From Campylobacter sp. TTU_617 (GTDB taxonomy: Bacteria > Campylobacterota > Campylobacteria > Campylobacterales > Campylobacteraceae), in the NCBI RefSeq assembly GCF_016599045.1, contig NZ_JAENKV010000014.1, positions 1-32,148 of the forward strand: DNA of 32,148 nucleotides, written 5' to 3'. The stretch's first letter is position 1. The number at the start of each line of letters is the position of its first letter. This document shows positions 24,540 to 32,148 of the stretch, one piece after another. Position numbers and translations under genes: made by a program. The notes beneath the pieces were generated by a model. The model worked only from the letters and a program-made list of their open reading frames with translations. It was not told the origin of the DNA and ran no database searches.

Positions 24540-25730
24540 ATGTTAATGTCTTATGAAGAAAGTTTAAAAATTCTACACTCTCATATCAAAACTTATGAAA
24601 AAATTGAAAAAATAGCTATCACAGAATGTTTAGGACGTATCTTAGCAATTGATATAAAAGCAGATAAAAATCAACCTGAATTTTTAACTTCAGCTATGGA
24701 TGGCTATGCAATCAAATTTGAAGATCAAGAAAAACCTTTAAAAATTTTAGGTATCACCCCAGCAGGAAAAATGCCTGAATTTAAAGTTTTAAACGGCACT
24801 TGTGTTAAAACATTTACCGGATCGCTTATGAGTGAAGGAAGTGATACTTTGGTGCCTATTGAAAATATACGCATAGAAAATAACACACTTTATATAGAAA
24901 AAAAAGTTTCTAAAGGTTTTGCTGTTAGAGAGATTGGAGAAAATTATAAAAAAGATGAAATTTTATTAAAAAAAGGAACCAAACTAAATTATAGCGAAAT
25001 AGCACTTTTAGCTGAACTTGGTTTTTTCCATATTAGCGTATTTATAAAACCTATTGTAGGTATTTTAAGCAGTGGAAGCGAAATTAAAGATCTAGGAGAA
25101 GCTTTAGAAAATCCTGCTCAAATTAGATCATCAAATCATATAGCCATAGCAAATTTAGCCAAAAAATTAAATTGTGATACAAGAGTTTTTCCTCTTTTAA
25201 AAGATGATGAAAAAGCTACTTTTTCTACCCTTAAAAGTGCTTTGCAAAGCTGTGATATCCTAGTAACTACAGGTGGAGTTTCTATGGGAGATTTTGATTT
25301 TTTAAAAAAAGCCATTCAAGAATATGAACTTATTATTAATAAAGCAGACATAAAGCCAGGACGTCATATCAAAATAGCCAAAATGAATGAAAAATTTATC
25401 ATCGCTCTACCTGGTTTTCCTTATTCAGCTATGGTAATGTTTAATCTTTATGTAAGAGAAATTTTAAACGCTTGGCTACTTCAACCAAAAGATTATATTT
25501 GCAAGGCTTTTTTACAAGGTGTTTATAAGAAAAAAACTTCACATTTAGAATTTGTAGCTTGCAATATAGAATTTAAAAATGGGCGCATTTTGGTAAATTT
25601 AGAAGGTAAAAAAGAAGGATCTAGTGCAATTATAAACAATCTTAACAATAAAGCCGCACTTATGATAGCACCAAAAGAATGCGAAATTTTAGAAAATGAA
25701 AGCTTAGTGGATATTGTTTTTATGCCTTAA
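24540..25730 (+). CDS. moeA: Molybdopterin molybdenumtransferase
   Basis: This 396-residue protein is full length. It has the N-terminal MoeA domain (MDGYAIKF near residue 56), the central molybdopterin-binding MoCF domain with GILSSGSEIKDLGEAL (about 174-190) and TTGGVSMGDFDFLKKA (about 240-255), then PGRHIKIAK and ALPGFPYSAMV, and a C-terminal domain. It inserts molybdate into adenylated molybdopterin. It starts after AAGGATAATTT; a second Met at codon 3 is possible. It stands 174 bp after moaE with AT-rich DNA between. A stem-loop at its stop codon closes the block. Confidence 0.93.
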   Translation: MLMSYEESLKILHSHIKTYEKIEKIAITECLGRILAIDIKADKNQPEFLTSAMDGYAIKFEDQEKPLKILGITPAGKMPEFKVLNGTCVKTFTGSLMSEGSDTLVPIENIRIENNTLYIEKKVSKGFAVREIGENYKKDEILLKKGTKLNYSEIALLAELGFFHISVFIKPIVGILSSGSEIKDLGEALENPAQIRSSNHIAIANLAKKLNCDTRVFPLLKDDEKATFSTLKSALQSCDILVTTGGVSMGDFDFLKKAIQEYELIINKADIKPGRHIKIAKMNEKFIIALPGFPYSAMVMFNLYVREILNAWLLQPKDYICKAFLQGVYKKKTSHLEFVACNIEFKNGRILVNLEGKKEGSSAIINNLNNKAALMIAPKECEILENESLVDIVFMP

Positions 25731-25740
25731 AAAGGCATAA
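25720..25740. terminator. Hairpin at the moeA stop codon
   Basis: The inverted repeat TTATGCCTT / AAGGCATAA, with 9-bp arms and a 3-base loop, includes the moeA stop codon and lies two bases from the end of the broken minus-strand gene. It could terminate from both sides. Confidence 0.65.
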
Positions 25741-25741
25741 A

Positions 25742-25926
25742 TCACCTTGCAGAAGTACAAGATATTTGTTTTCCTTTTTCATCGTAGGTGTATATATACG
25801 AGTTCTTTTTTATATTTGCACTTGAGCTTGTAAAGCCAACTAATTCACCACTTTTAGTATATAACGTTTTATTTCCATCATAAACATATACATACTGGCC
25901 CTTTTAACTACTAAAGTTATAGCCAT
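25742..25926 (-). pseudogene. Broken small gene, tyrosine-rich repeat protein
   Basis: A good ribosome site (AAAGGAGAAAAATG) precedes ATG at 25924-25926, but that frame stops after 28 codons. In a neighbouring frame a clean protein reads GQYVYVYDGNKTLYTKSGE ... NSYIYTYDEKGKQISCTSAR to the stop at 25742-25744. Joining them needs a one-base change near the start codon and removal of a TAA in the segment YNFSS-stop-KGQ. The intact product would be about 60 residues with repeated Y-x-Y-D-x-x-G-K units and no signal peptide. I recall similar small hypothetical proteins in Campylobacter; no function is known. Confidence 0.65.
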
Positions 25927-26242
25927 TTTTCTCCTTTTAACCAAAAATCAAAAAAATGTTATCAAAAAAAATCAAATCCCTTTTTCTTAATCAAAAATCA
26001 AAATATAAAAATAGATTGGATATATTTATTTTGTAATGTTTTTATTGATTTGAAATTTATGCAAAATAAAATTATAAATCTAAAATAAAACAAAAAATAA
26101 GTTTTTTGTTTTTTATAAGCTTTGAAGTAAAATTAATTTTATATTTATAATTATCTTTTTGCAAAATTATGATTGTAAAAAGTGATTATATTAATTTAAA
26201 ATATAAAGATAATTTATTTATAAAATATTTCAAATTTTACAA
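25927..26242. other. AT-rich region without genes
   Basis: This stretch of about 316 bp lies between the broken gene and the HxlR regulator. In C. jejuni the area after moeA holds the CRISPR-Cas9 locus, as I recall. Here there are no spaced repeats, no cas genes and no obvious tracrRNA. Apart from low-complexity runs (AATCAAAAATCAAAA occurs in variants near 25941 and 25990) I see nothing. Confidence 0.6.
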
Positions 26243-26575
26243 TTAAGTTAAATTTTTATAATCATTTCCCCAAATTTCAAGACTTTTTAATACAGATTCT
26301 AAACTATTTCCCAAAGGTGTAAGAGAGTACTCAACTCTTGGTGGAACTTCTGCATAAACTTTGCGTTTTATAAGTTTTGCTTCCTCAAGTTCGCGTAAAT
26401 TTTGGGTAAGAACATTTTGAGAAATATTTTGATTTTTTGTAGATGAAATGCTTTTTCTTAACTCTCCAAATCTTTTAGTTCCATCTAATAAATCTCTAAT
26501 AATTAAAATTTTCCATTTATTTCCAATAAGATTAAGCGTTGTTTCAATTGGACAAAGAGAATAATATTTTTTCAT
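26243..26575 (-). CDS. HxlR-family transcriptional regulator
   Basis: This 110-residue MarR-like winged-helix protein has Cys8 in SLCPIETTLNLIGNKWK, the classic HxlR opening with a single N-terminal cysteine that can act as redox sensor. RDLLDGTKRFGELRKSI and SQNVLTQNLRELEEAKLIKR form the recognition region, and YSLTPLGNSLESVL closes the domain. It is divergent from a NAD(P)-binding protein, the same pairing I recall for the C. jejuni RrpB regulator (Cj1556) and its neighbour Cj1555c. It probably controls that neighbour and perhaps itself through the intergenic dyad at 26705-26733. The gene symbol is left open because assignment to RrpB rests on memory. Confidence 0.87.
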   Translation of the reverse strand: MKKYYSLCPIETTLNLIGNKWKILIIRDLLDGTKRFGELRKSISSTKNQNISQNVLTQNLRELEEAKLIKRKVYAEVPPRVEYSLTPLGNSLESVLKSLEIWGNDYKNLT

Positions 26576-26691
26576 TTATAACCTTAATTTTTAAAAATTA
26601 TAACATATTTTTTTAAAAAAAATATATAATAAAAATATTGAAAATACACAATACTCCTAAAATATATACTATATTATAAAATAATATCTAC

Positions 26692-26733
26692 TTGATTTTT
26701 TAATATAAGTATATTTATAATTCTAATACTTAT
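26692..26733 (+). promoter_or_regulatory. Promoter with dyad centred on the -10 box
   Basis: TTGATT (26692-26697) and TATAAT (26716-26721) are 18 bp apart. The inverted repeat ATAAGTAT (26705-26712) / ATACTTAT (26726-26733) has its centre within the TATAAT. This is a natural place for repressor binding, and the HxlR protein encoded divergently is the likely candidate. Confidence 0.55.
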
Positions 26734-26762
26734 TTTTATCAAAACATTTTAAAGGATGGATT

Positions 26763-27398
26763 ATGAAAATAGCAATTTTATGCGCAAGTGGTAAAGCAGG
26801 CAAAGCAATAGCAAAAGAAGCATTAGAAAGGAATTTGGAACTTACTTGTTTTGTGCGTAATAGTTCTAAAATGAGCGAATTTTCTTCTAAAGCTAAAATA
26901 ATACAAAAAGATCTTTTTGAGCTTAATGCTAAAGATTTAGTTCATTTTGATGTAATTATTGATGCTTTTGGAGAATGGGAAAATTTAAATTTACATAAAA
27001 AACATATAGAATTTTTAAGTAAAATTTTACAAGGAAGTAATTCTAAATTATTCATTGTAGGCGGAGCTGGAAGTTTGTATATGGATAAAAGTCATACTAT
27101 AAGACTTATGGATACTCCAACTTTTCCTAAAGAGTATTTAAGTATAGCCAAAGCTGCCGCAGAAGTTCTTGATTTTCTACGCAATGAACAAGGTTTTAAG
27201 TGGATATATGTTTCACCAGCTGCTGATTTTATCCCAGAACTTCCAAAAAGTCATCATTATAAAATAATAGGTGAACAATTTGAAGTCAATGCCAATAACG
27301 AAAGTAAAATAGGCTATGATGATTATGCAAGTGCTATGATAGATATCGTACTTGATTCTAATTATGAAAATACACGCATTGGAGTGATAGGATTGTAA
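26763..27398 (+). CDS. NAD(P)-binding oxidoreductase-like protein (NmrA/SDR-type)
   Basis: This 211-residue Rossmann-fold protein begins MKIAILCASGKAGKAIAKEA, a nucleotide-binding glycine motif, followed by VRNSSKM (NADP-type basic residue after the second strand), DVIIDAFGEW and FIVGGAGSLY. KEYLSIAKAAAEVLDFLR holds a lysine in the usual active-site helix, though the canonical Tyr-x-x-x-Lys is not exact. It resembles the atypical short-chain dehydrogenases often regulated by HxlR proteins under quinone or oxidative stress. Ribosome site: AAAGGATGGATTATG. It is transcribed divergently from the regulator and closed by a terminator. The substrate is unknown. Confidence 0.83.
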   Translation: MKIAILCASGKAGKAIAKEALERNLELTCFVRNSSKMSEFSSKAKIIQKDLFELNAKDLVHFDVIIDAFGEWENLNLHKKHIEFLSKILQGSNSKLFIVGGAGSLYMDKSHTIRLMDTPTFPKEYLSIAKAAAEVLDFLRNEQGFKWIYVSPAADFIPELPKSHHYKIIGEQFEVNANNESKIGYDDYASAMIDIVLDSNYENTRIGVIGL

Positions 27399-27423
27399 AT
27401 GCCTTAAATATCTTAAGGCATTT
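27397..27423 (+). terminator. Terminator after the NAD(P)-binding protein gene
   Basis: 11-bp arms AAATGCCTTAA / TTAAGGCATTT with a 5-base loop start at the stop codon and are followed by TAT and further A/T. Confidence 0.75.
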
Positions 27424-27583
27424 TATACGCTATCACTTTAAATTTTTTAAAATCTTAATATTTTACATTTAGATTTTTTGTTTTAAAGCTATAAATTCAA
27501 AAACATTTAATCATAAACATTTATTTAAAAAATAACTATATAAATCACTTTTATAATATTATTAATCACTAAGAATAATTTGA

Positions 27584-27589
27584 TATAAT
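27584..27589 (+). promoter_or_regulatory. -10 box of the accD operon
   Basis: TTTGATATAATCC contains an extended -10 (TG-A-TATAAT) 30 bases upstream of accD. The upstream 150 bp are AT-rich and without genes. Confidence 0.65.
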
Positions 27590-27618
27590 CCGTTTCTAAG
27601 AATTTTTAAGGGTGTTTA

Positions 27619-28461
27619 ATGAATTTTGCAGATATTTTTTCAAGAATTAGAAAAAAACAACCTAGTCCAAATGAAATGCCAGAACATTGGATTAAATGTC
27701 CCAATTGTCACGCTTTAATGTATTATAAAGAAATTAAAACTTGTTTTAATGTTTGCCCTAAATGCGATTTTCATATGAGAATTTCACCCCAAGAAAGAAT
27801 TGAGCTTTTATGCGATGAGCAAAGCTTTATCGAATTTGATCAAAATCTAGAAGCAAACGATCCTTTAAAATTTGTTGATAGTAAATCTTATAAAAAAAGA
27901 TTGAACGAAAGCGAAAGTAAAACAGGAAGAAAAAGTGCTGTTGTAAGTGGAGAATGTCTAATTGATGCTCTTAAAGTACAACTTGTTATTTTTGATTTTT
28001 CTTTTATGGGTGGTAGTCTTGGATCTGTTGAGGGTGAAAAAATTGTTCGCGCTGTTCAAAGATCTATTGTAAGTAAAAGCCCTTTAGTGATAGTTTGTGC
28101 TTCTGGCGGAGCTAGAATGCAAGAGAGTAGTTATTCTTTAATGCAAATGAGTAAAACAAGTGCTGCTTTAAAGCTTCTTTCTAAAGAGAAAATTCCTTAT
28201 ATATCAGTTTTAACTGACCCTACAATGGGTGGAGTTTCTGCTTCATTTGCGTGGCTTGGAGATATTATTATCGCTGAACCTGGTGCCTTAATAGGATTTG
28301 CTGGTGCAAGAGTTATAAAACAAACTATAGGCGCTGAACTTCCAGAAGGGTTTCAAAAATCTGAGTTTTTACTTGAACATGGACTTATAGATGCAATAGT
28401 GCCAAGAAGTGAGCAAAAAAAATATCTTAGTGATGTTTTAAAATTTTTAAGTGGAAAATAG
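27619..28461 (+). CDS. accD: Acetyl-CoA carboxylase carboxyltransferase subunit beta
   Basis: This 280-residue protein has an N-terminal zinc ribbon with Cys27, Cys30, Cys46 and Cys49 (CPNCHALM ... CPKCDFHM). The crotonase-like carboxyltransferase domain follows, with [32 protein letters not shown] and [17 protein letters not shown], the oxyanion and CoA-binding motifs. With AccA it moves carboxyl from biotin to acetyl-CoA in the first step of fatty acid synthesis. It is first of a five-gene plus-strand cluster with short gaps or overlaps, an order I recall from C. jejuni. Ribosome site: AAGGGTGTTTAATG. Confidence 0.95.
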   Translation: MNFADIFSRIRKKQPSPNEMPEHWIKCPNCHALMYYKEIKTCFNVCPKCDFHMRISPQERIELLCDEQSFIEFDQNLEANDPLKFVDSKSYKKRLNESESKTGRKSAVVSGECLIDALKVQLVIFDFSFMGGSLGSVEGEKIVRAVQRSIVSKSPLVIVCASGGARMQESSYSLMQMSKTSAALKLLSKEKIPYISVLTDPTMGGVSASFAWLGDIIIAEPGALIGFAGARVIKQTIGAELPEGFQKSEFLLEHGLIDAIVPRSEQKKYLSDVLKFLSGK

Positions 28462-28462
28462 T

Positions 28463-28912
28463 TTGCGTGTAAATATTATTTGCATACAAAAAAAAGACGA
28501 ACTTAAAGAACTTACAAAAAAATATACTAAATTAATTTCTAATTATTCTCAAATTAACGAATTTAATCTTTTTAGCCAAAAAATATCCCTTGCACAAAAT
28601 ATTAGTCCCTTAGAAGCTCAAAAAAGCTATGAAAAAGCTTTTGAACCTTATAAAAAAGGTTTTTCTATAGTATTAGATGAAAAAGGTAGAAAGCTTAATA
28701 GTTTAGAATTTGCTAATTTATTAAAAGATAAAAATGAAATTAGTTTTTTTATAGGCGGAGCTTTTGGCTTGCGTAAAGAATTTATTAATACTTTAGATTT
28801 TAGCCTTTGTTTTAGCTCTTTTACTTTGGCTCATCAACTTGTAAAAATTTTATTATTAGAACAAATTTATAGAGCTTTTTGTATCAATTTTAACCACCCT
28901 TATCATAAATAG
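28463..28912 (+). CDS. rlmH: 23S rRNA (pseudouridine1915-N3)-methyltransferase
   Basis: This is a small SPOUT methyltransferase that modifies pseudouridine 1915 of 23S rRNA in 70S ribosomes. The SAM-binding knot is [11 protein letters not shown] (about residues 92-102), and the C-terminal [19 protein letters not shown] matches the family ending (N-H-P-Y-H-K). I take TTG at 28463, giving [11 protein letters not shown], which fits the normal N-terminus. An in-frame GTG at 28451 would overlap accD by 11 bp and add four residues. Neither has a strong Shine-Dalgarno, consistent with coupling to accD termination. Confidence 0.9.
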   Translation: MRVNIICIQKKDELKELTKKYTKLISNYSQINEFNLFSQKISLAQNISPLEAQKSYEKAFEPYKKGFSIVLDEKGRKLNSLEFANLLKDKNEISFFIGGAFGLRKEFINTLDFSLCFSSFTLAHQLVKILLLEQIYRAFCINFNHPYHK

Positions 28913-28920
28913 GAAATAAA

Positions 28921-29283
28921 ATGAATAAAAACGATTTAAATTTTTTAAAAAAATTTCTTGAAAAACGCAAAAATTTTATCATAGAAAATTTACATAGCAA
29001 TTCAGCAGAAATTGAAGCCTTGCACAATAGTGCTCCAAGTGATAGTGTTGATTTTTCACTTATAGAAACAAGTTCGCAAATTGATTTAGCTATTAGTGCA
29101 AATTTAAAAGAAGAATTAAATGAAATTTTAAAAGCTTTAGAAAAAATTAAAAATAATATTTATGGTATATGCGAACTTTGCGAAGATGATATTAATATAG
29201 AAAGATTAAAAATCAAACCACATGCAAAATATTGCATTACTTGTAGAGAAATTATAGAAAAAGGCGAAAACAATGAAAATTAG
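28921..29283 (+). CDS. DksA/TraR-family zinc-finger protein
   Basis: This 120-residue protein has an N-terminal coiled-coil helix pair (about residues 1-75) and a C-terminal C4 zinc finger with Cys84, Cys87, Cys105 and Cys108 (CELC ... CITC). It matches the DksA-like protein that in C. jejuni (Cj0125c, as recalled) modulates the stringent response and rRNA promoters by binding RNA polymerase's secondary channel. The acidic tip motif is not obviously the E. coli DxxDxA; DSVDFSLIETSS occupies that area. The end overlaps the next gene by 11 bp. Confidence 0.88.
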   Translation: MNKNDLNFLKKFLEKRKNFIIENLHSNSAEIEALHNSAPSDSVDFSLIETSSQIDLAISANLKEELNEILKALEKIKNNIYGICELCEDDINIERLKIKPHAKYCITCREIIEKGENNEN

Positions 29284-30259
29284 TCTCTTTATATTTGCTT
29301 CTTTTGTTTATATTATTTTTATAATGCTGTTTTTATTTTATCTTGATCTTGGAACTTATACTTTAAATATATTTCATTACTCTATGGAACTTCCCGTAAT
29401 GACTTGGTTTGCACTTGTTCTTGTTATATTTATAATTTTTACAATTTTACATATAAGTTTTTATAGTTTTTTAAATTATTTAAAATTTAAACACTTTTTA
29501 AAGGATAGCAATAAATTTGAAAGTTTTATTATAGACTTACTTTTAGAAAAAGAAACAAAAATTAACTTTCAAACAAAAGAATTTAGACAAGTTGCTAATT
29601 TAGTAAAAACTTTAAAAACTCATCAAAAAGACAAACTTAATTCCAAAATAAATGATATTTTGGATCTAATTGATAGCGTAAAACGTGGAGAATATTGCAA
29701 TCTTAACAAATTTAAACTTGAAAAAAATAACATTTTATTTTTGCAAAATGAAAAAAATCATATAAAAAATGATATCAACTATGCTTATAACAAAATAAAA
29801 TATGCAGAGCAAATAGAAGATGAGCTTACAGAATATGCTTTTGATACACTTATAAAAAAAGGTACTTATGAGCAAATAAAAAATATTAAAATAAATAAAA
29901 ATCAAGAACAAATTTTAACTATCATTAATCGTTTTAAAAACCAAGAATTAAAACTAAATTTAGCTGAATTTGAAGTATTAATTGATAGACCAGATTTAAA
30001 TGAAAAAGAATACTTGCAAATTGCAAAATCAAGCACTAAATCTTTAAGCCCTGATGCAATTTTAAATATTTTTAAAAAAATAAAGGATAAAAATAATGAA
30101 GCTTTAAGAGCATATTTATATCTTTTAGCTAATTTTTCTATGTTTGATGAACTATTAAGTGAGATTAGAAATGATGAAAAAAGATTTAGTGATTTTTCCA
30201 ATATTCTCTTATTAAGAGAGCATCATAAAAAATTTGATCTTGATAAATTAATTATATGA
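29273..30259 (+). CDS. Membrane-anchored helical protein of unknown function
   Basis: This 328-residue protein has two transmembrane helices at the N-terminus (about residues 3-24 and 41-66). A long cytoplasmic part rich in Lys, Glu, Asn and Leu follows, with heptad-like patterns and probably TPR-like helical repeats (AEQIEDELTEYAFDTLIKKG; KEYLQIAKSSTKSLSPDAIL). I recognise no enzyme motif. It overlaps the dksA-like gene by 11 bp and the dus gene by 4 bp, so it belongs to the same transcript. Conserved position between these two genes is what I recall from C. jejuni (Cj0124c). A scaffold role is possible but unsupported. Confidence 0.8.
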   Translation: MKISLFIFASFVYIIFIMLFLFYLDLGTYTLNIFHYSMELPVMTWFALVLVIFIIFTILHISFYSFLNYLKFKHFLKDSNKFESFIIDLLLEKETKINFQTKEFRQVANLVKTLKTHQKDKLNSKINDILDLIDSVKRGEYCNLNKFKLEKNNILFLQNEKNHIKNDINYAYNKIKYAEQIEDELTEYAFDTLIKKGTYEQIKNIKINKNQEQILTIINRFKNQELKLNLAEFEVLIDRPDLNEKEYLQIAKSSTKSLSPDAILNIFKKIKDKNNEALRAYLYLLANFSMFDELLSEIRNDEKRFSDFSNILLLREHHKKFDLDKLII

Positions 30260-31173
30260 TTGATTTTAACAATAAGCCTTTATTTTTAGCTCCTATGGCA
30301 GGATTTTCAGACTTGCCATTTAGAAATGTTGTTAAAAAATTTGGCGCTGATGTGACCATTAGCGAAATGATAAGTTCTAATGCTTTAGTATATGAAAATA
30401 AAAAAACTCTACATATGCTTAAAAAAGCAGAACTTGAAAAACCTTATATAGTTCAAATTGCAGGGAGTGATACTGAAATTATCAAAAAAGCTGTTTTAAT
30501 ATTAAATGAAATCGACTTTATTGATGGAATTGATTTTAATTGTGGATGTCCAGTCAATAAAGTTGTAAAACAATGTGCAGGTAGTGCTTTGCTAAAAAAT
30601 TTAGACCTTTTTAAAAAACTTGTTGCAACCATTAAAGAATACAATAAAAAATCTCTAACTAGTGTTAAATTTCGTCTAGGATTTGATGAAAAATATCCTG
30701 AAAAAATGGCCAAAATTTGCGAAGAACTTGAGGTAAATTTTATAAGCATTCACGGACGTACAAGAAAAGCACTCTATAGTGGGAATGCGGATTATGAATC
30801 TATAGCTTATGCCAAAAGTCAAGTAAAAATTCCAGTGATTGCAAATGGTGATATCAATGCTTTAAATGCTAATGAAGTATTTAACATTACAAAATGTGAT
30901 GGCTTGATGATAGGTAGAGCAAGTATCGGAAATCCTTGGATTTTTTATGAAATTAAAGAAAGAAAAAAAATAGATAAAACCTTGAAAAAAGAAATTATTT
31001 TATTTCACTTTGATGAGATTGTCAAACATTATGGAAATTTAGGAGTAAATATCTTTAAAAAACACCTACACGAATACTCTAAAACATATAAGAATGCTTG
31101 TGCATTTAGAGCAGAAATTAATCACTATACTAAAACTTCAGAAATGAGAAATAGCATAGAAAATTTTTTCTAA
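30256..31173 (+). CDS. tRNA-dihydrouridine synthase (DusB-like)
   Basis: This 305-residue FMN-dependent TIM barrel opens with LAPMAGFSDLPFRNVVKKFG, the phosphate-side signature of Dus enzymes. YIVQIAG, then GIDFNCGCPVNKVVKQCAGS with catalytic Cys98, follow. FISIHGRTRKALYSG and VIANGDINALNA form the FMN phosphate site, and DGLMIGRASIGNPWIF completes the barrel. It reduces uridine to dihydrouridine in the tRNA D-loop. It starts 4 bp inside the end of the membrane protein gene and its stop overlaps, tail to tail, the stop of the minus-strand FHA gene. The exact paralogue (DusA/B/C) is uncertain, with DusB closest by motif. Confidence 0.92.
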   Translation: MIDFNNKPLFLAPMAGFSDLPFRNVVKKFGADVTISEMISSNALVYENKKTLHMLKKAELEKPYIVQIAGSDTEIIKKAVLILNEIDFIDGIDFNCGCPVNKVVKQCAGSALLKNLDLFKKLVATIKEYNKKSLTSVKFRLGFDEKYPEKMAKICEELEVNFISIHGRTRKALYSGNADYESIAYAKSQVKIPVIANGDINALNANEVFNITKCDGLMIGRASIGNPWIFYEIKERKKIDKTLKKEIILFHFDEIVKHYGNLGVNIFKKHLHEYSKTYKNACAFRAEINHYTKTSEMRNSIENFF

Positions 31174-32036
31174 TTTTTATCTTTATACGCCTCTAAAGCT
31201 AGCAAACTTAAATTTTCAAACAACTCTTTATCATTATCAATACTATCTTTAATAGCTGCACTTAAATATTTCATAAATAAGTCATTTTTCATTCCGCCAA
31301 ATAAAGGACTATAGAGCTCTTTTGAAATCAAAGTCAAAGCCATAATATTAATAAGCTTAGTAGATTTTATAAGAGGAATATTTTCTATAATTTCTTCGAT
31401 TTGTTTTTTTTGCAAGCTACAATCTTTAGCAAAATCAATTTTCTTTTGATCTTGTTTTAATTCTTCAAATTTTTCTTTTATAAGATTTAAAAGATTTTGA
31501 TATTCAAATAATCTATCATCTTGAATTTCTAATATATCATTTTTTTGTTCTTTATTTTTAACAAAATCTAAATTATTTTTAGCTTTAATATTTTTTGCAT
31601 TATCATTAAGATCAATATTAACTTTAAATCTAGGTTCTATAGCAATTTCTAGTTCATTATGTCTTGGTATATCCTCTATTTTAAGCTTAGCTTCTGTGCT
31701 TTCATTATTTATATCATTAATATCTACAAAACGAAAATTTAAATTTCCTATTTTAAAAGTATCTCCTTTATTAATAATCACATCAAAACCACTTTGCAAT
31801 TTTGAAAAAGATTCATTATAAAAAATTAAAGCATCATCAATAGGACAAATCGTAAAAAATCCTTCCTCAAATTTAATTTGTGCGTGTTTATCTTTAATTT
31901 GTTTTTTTAAATCTTGCACACTAAAAGAACACTCAGGATCAGAGCCTATAATTCCTCCATTTTCATCAAAAATATATACTCTATTTTTGCTCAAGCTATC
32001 TTCAATATTTTCAAGTAAAATTCCAATCTTTTCCAT
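31170..32036 (-). CDS. FHA-domain protein, resembling T6SS TagH
   Basis: This is a 288-residue protein. Residues 15-100 look like a forkhead-associated domain: GGIIGSDPECSF (the G-x-x-x-G-x/S turn), DKHAQIKFEEGFFTICPID (the S/K-x-x-H strand) and NKGDTFKIGNLNFRF. The remainder is acidic and helical (KQIEEIIENIPLIKSTKLIN). A phosphothreonine-reading role is implied by the fold. The N-terminal FDENGGIIGSDPECSF and domain layout recall TagH/ImpI proteins of type VI secretion, present in some Campylobacter. The upstream gene, 3 bp away, leaves the window, so the context cannot confirm it. The ribosome site GGGGGTGAAGG lies in the upstream gene's end. FHA fold likely; T6SS link tentative. Confidence 0.65.
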   Translation of the reverse strand: MEKIGILLENIEDSLSKNRVYIFDENGGIIGSDPECSFSVQDLKKQIKDKHAQIKFEEGFFTICPIDDALIFYNESFSKLQSGFDVIINKGDTFKIGNLNFRFVDINDINNESTEAKLKIEDIPRHNELEIAIEPRFKVNIDLNDNAKNIKAKNNLDFVKNKEQKNDILEIQDDRLFEYQNLLNLIKEKFEELKQDQKKIDFAKDCSLQKKQIEEIIENIPLIKSTKLINIMALTLISKELYSPLFGGMKNDLFMKYLSAAIKDSIDNDKELFENLSLLALEAYKDKN

Positions 32037-32039
32037 CCT

Positions 32040-32148
32040 TCACCCCCTTATACTTTTAATCACTCTAAAATCATCTAATATCTTTACAATATCACTAGCC
32101 CCACTTATTAACATAAAATCAAAATATCTATCTTTATTATTGTCAAAT
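32040..32148 (-). CDS. 3' end of a gene continuing beyond the window
   Basis: On the minus strand one frame is open from the window edge to TGA at 32040-32042. It encodes about 35 residues including RYFDFMLISGASDIVKILDD and ending VIKSIRG. The stop lies 3 bp before the FHA gene start, with that gene's ribosome site in the final codons, so the two are co-transcribed. I cannot assign a family from this fragment; if the FHA gene belongs to a T6SS cluster this would be another of its members. Confidence 0.6.
   Translation of the reverse strand, partial: FDNNKDRYFDFMLISGASDIVKILDDFRVIKSIRG

Noticed and set aside
25927-26242. Possible CRISPR repeats or tracrRNA
   Set aside because: Only A-rich low-complexity similarity (AATCAAAAATCAAAA) is present. 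There are no regularly spaced repeats and no cas genes.

Overview
The window looks like chromosomal DNA of a thermophilic-type Campylobacter (jejuni/coli/lari group). It is very AT-rich and densely coded, with A-rich Shine-Dalgarno sites, TATAAT -10 boxes lacking clear -35 boxes, and poly-G tracts. Two blocks match C. jejuni gene orders that I recall from memory: fdh / nspC / multicopper oxidase / moaD-moaE-moeA, and accD-rlmH-dksA-like-membrane protein-dus. No tRNA, rRNA, IS element or CRISPR array was seen.

Region 1 (130-6469, all minus strand) is an accessory stress or detoxification island. It holds a Tat-exported alpha/beta hydrolase, an aldo/keto reductase, an exported cupin, an exported ABM-domain protein, a Tat-exported carboxymuconolactone-decarboxylase-like protein, a flavodoxin-fold NAD(P)H oxidoreductase, an MFS exporter and a MerR regulator. 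Three almost identical promoters, each with a 19-bp spacer and an internal dyad typical of MerR-family operators, precede the three transcription units. The simplest reading is one MerR regulon responding to reactive electrophiles or quinones.

Region 2 (6574-17350, minus) holds two complete tandem formate dehydrogenase operons: TorD-like chaperone, small Tat protein, selenocysteine FdhA, FdhB and FdhC. Each fdhA has an in-frame UGA followed by a SECIS-like hairpin, and the two hairpins differ by a compensatory base-pair change. The catalytic genes have diverged, but fdhC and the 3' end of fdhB appear base-for-base identical over 1,053 bp. This points to recent gene conversion or duplication.

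Region 3 (17648-25740) holds nspC, a multicopper oxidase and two convergent units: a small membrane protein plus a lipoprotein with an amber codon at position 3, facing an autotransporter. The two units share a terminator, and each is preceded by the same G9-TATAAT arrangement, so both look phase-variable at transcription. The molybdopterin genes moaD, moaE and moeA follow; they supply the cofactor that FdhA needs.

Region 4 (25742-27423) holds a broken small gene, an AT-rich gap, and a divergent HxlR regulator / NAD(P)-binding protein pair with a dyad centred on the -10 box of the latter. Region 5 (27584-32148) is the housekeeping accD to dus cluster. It is followed on the minus strand by an FHA-domain protein resembling T6SS TagH and the 3' end of another gene cut by the window edge.
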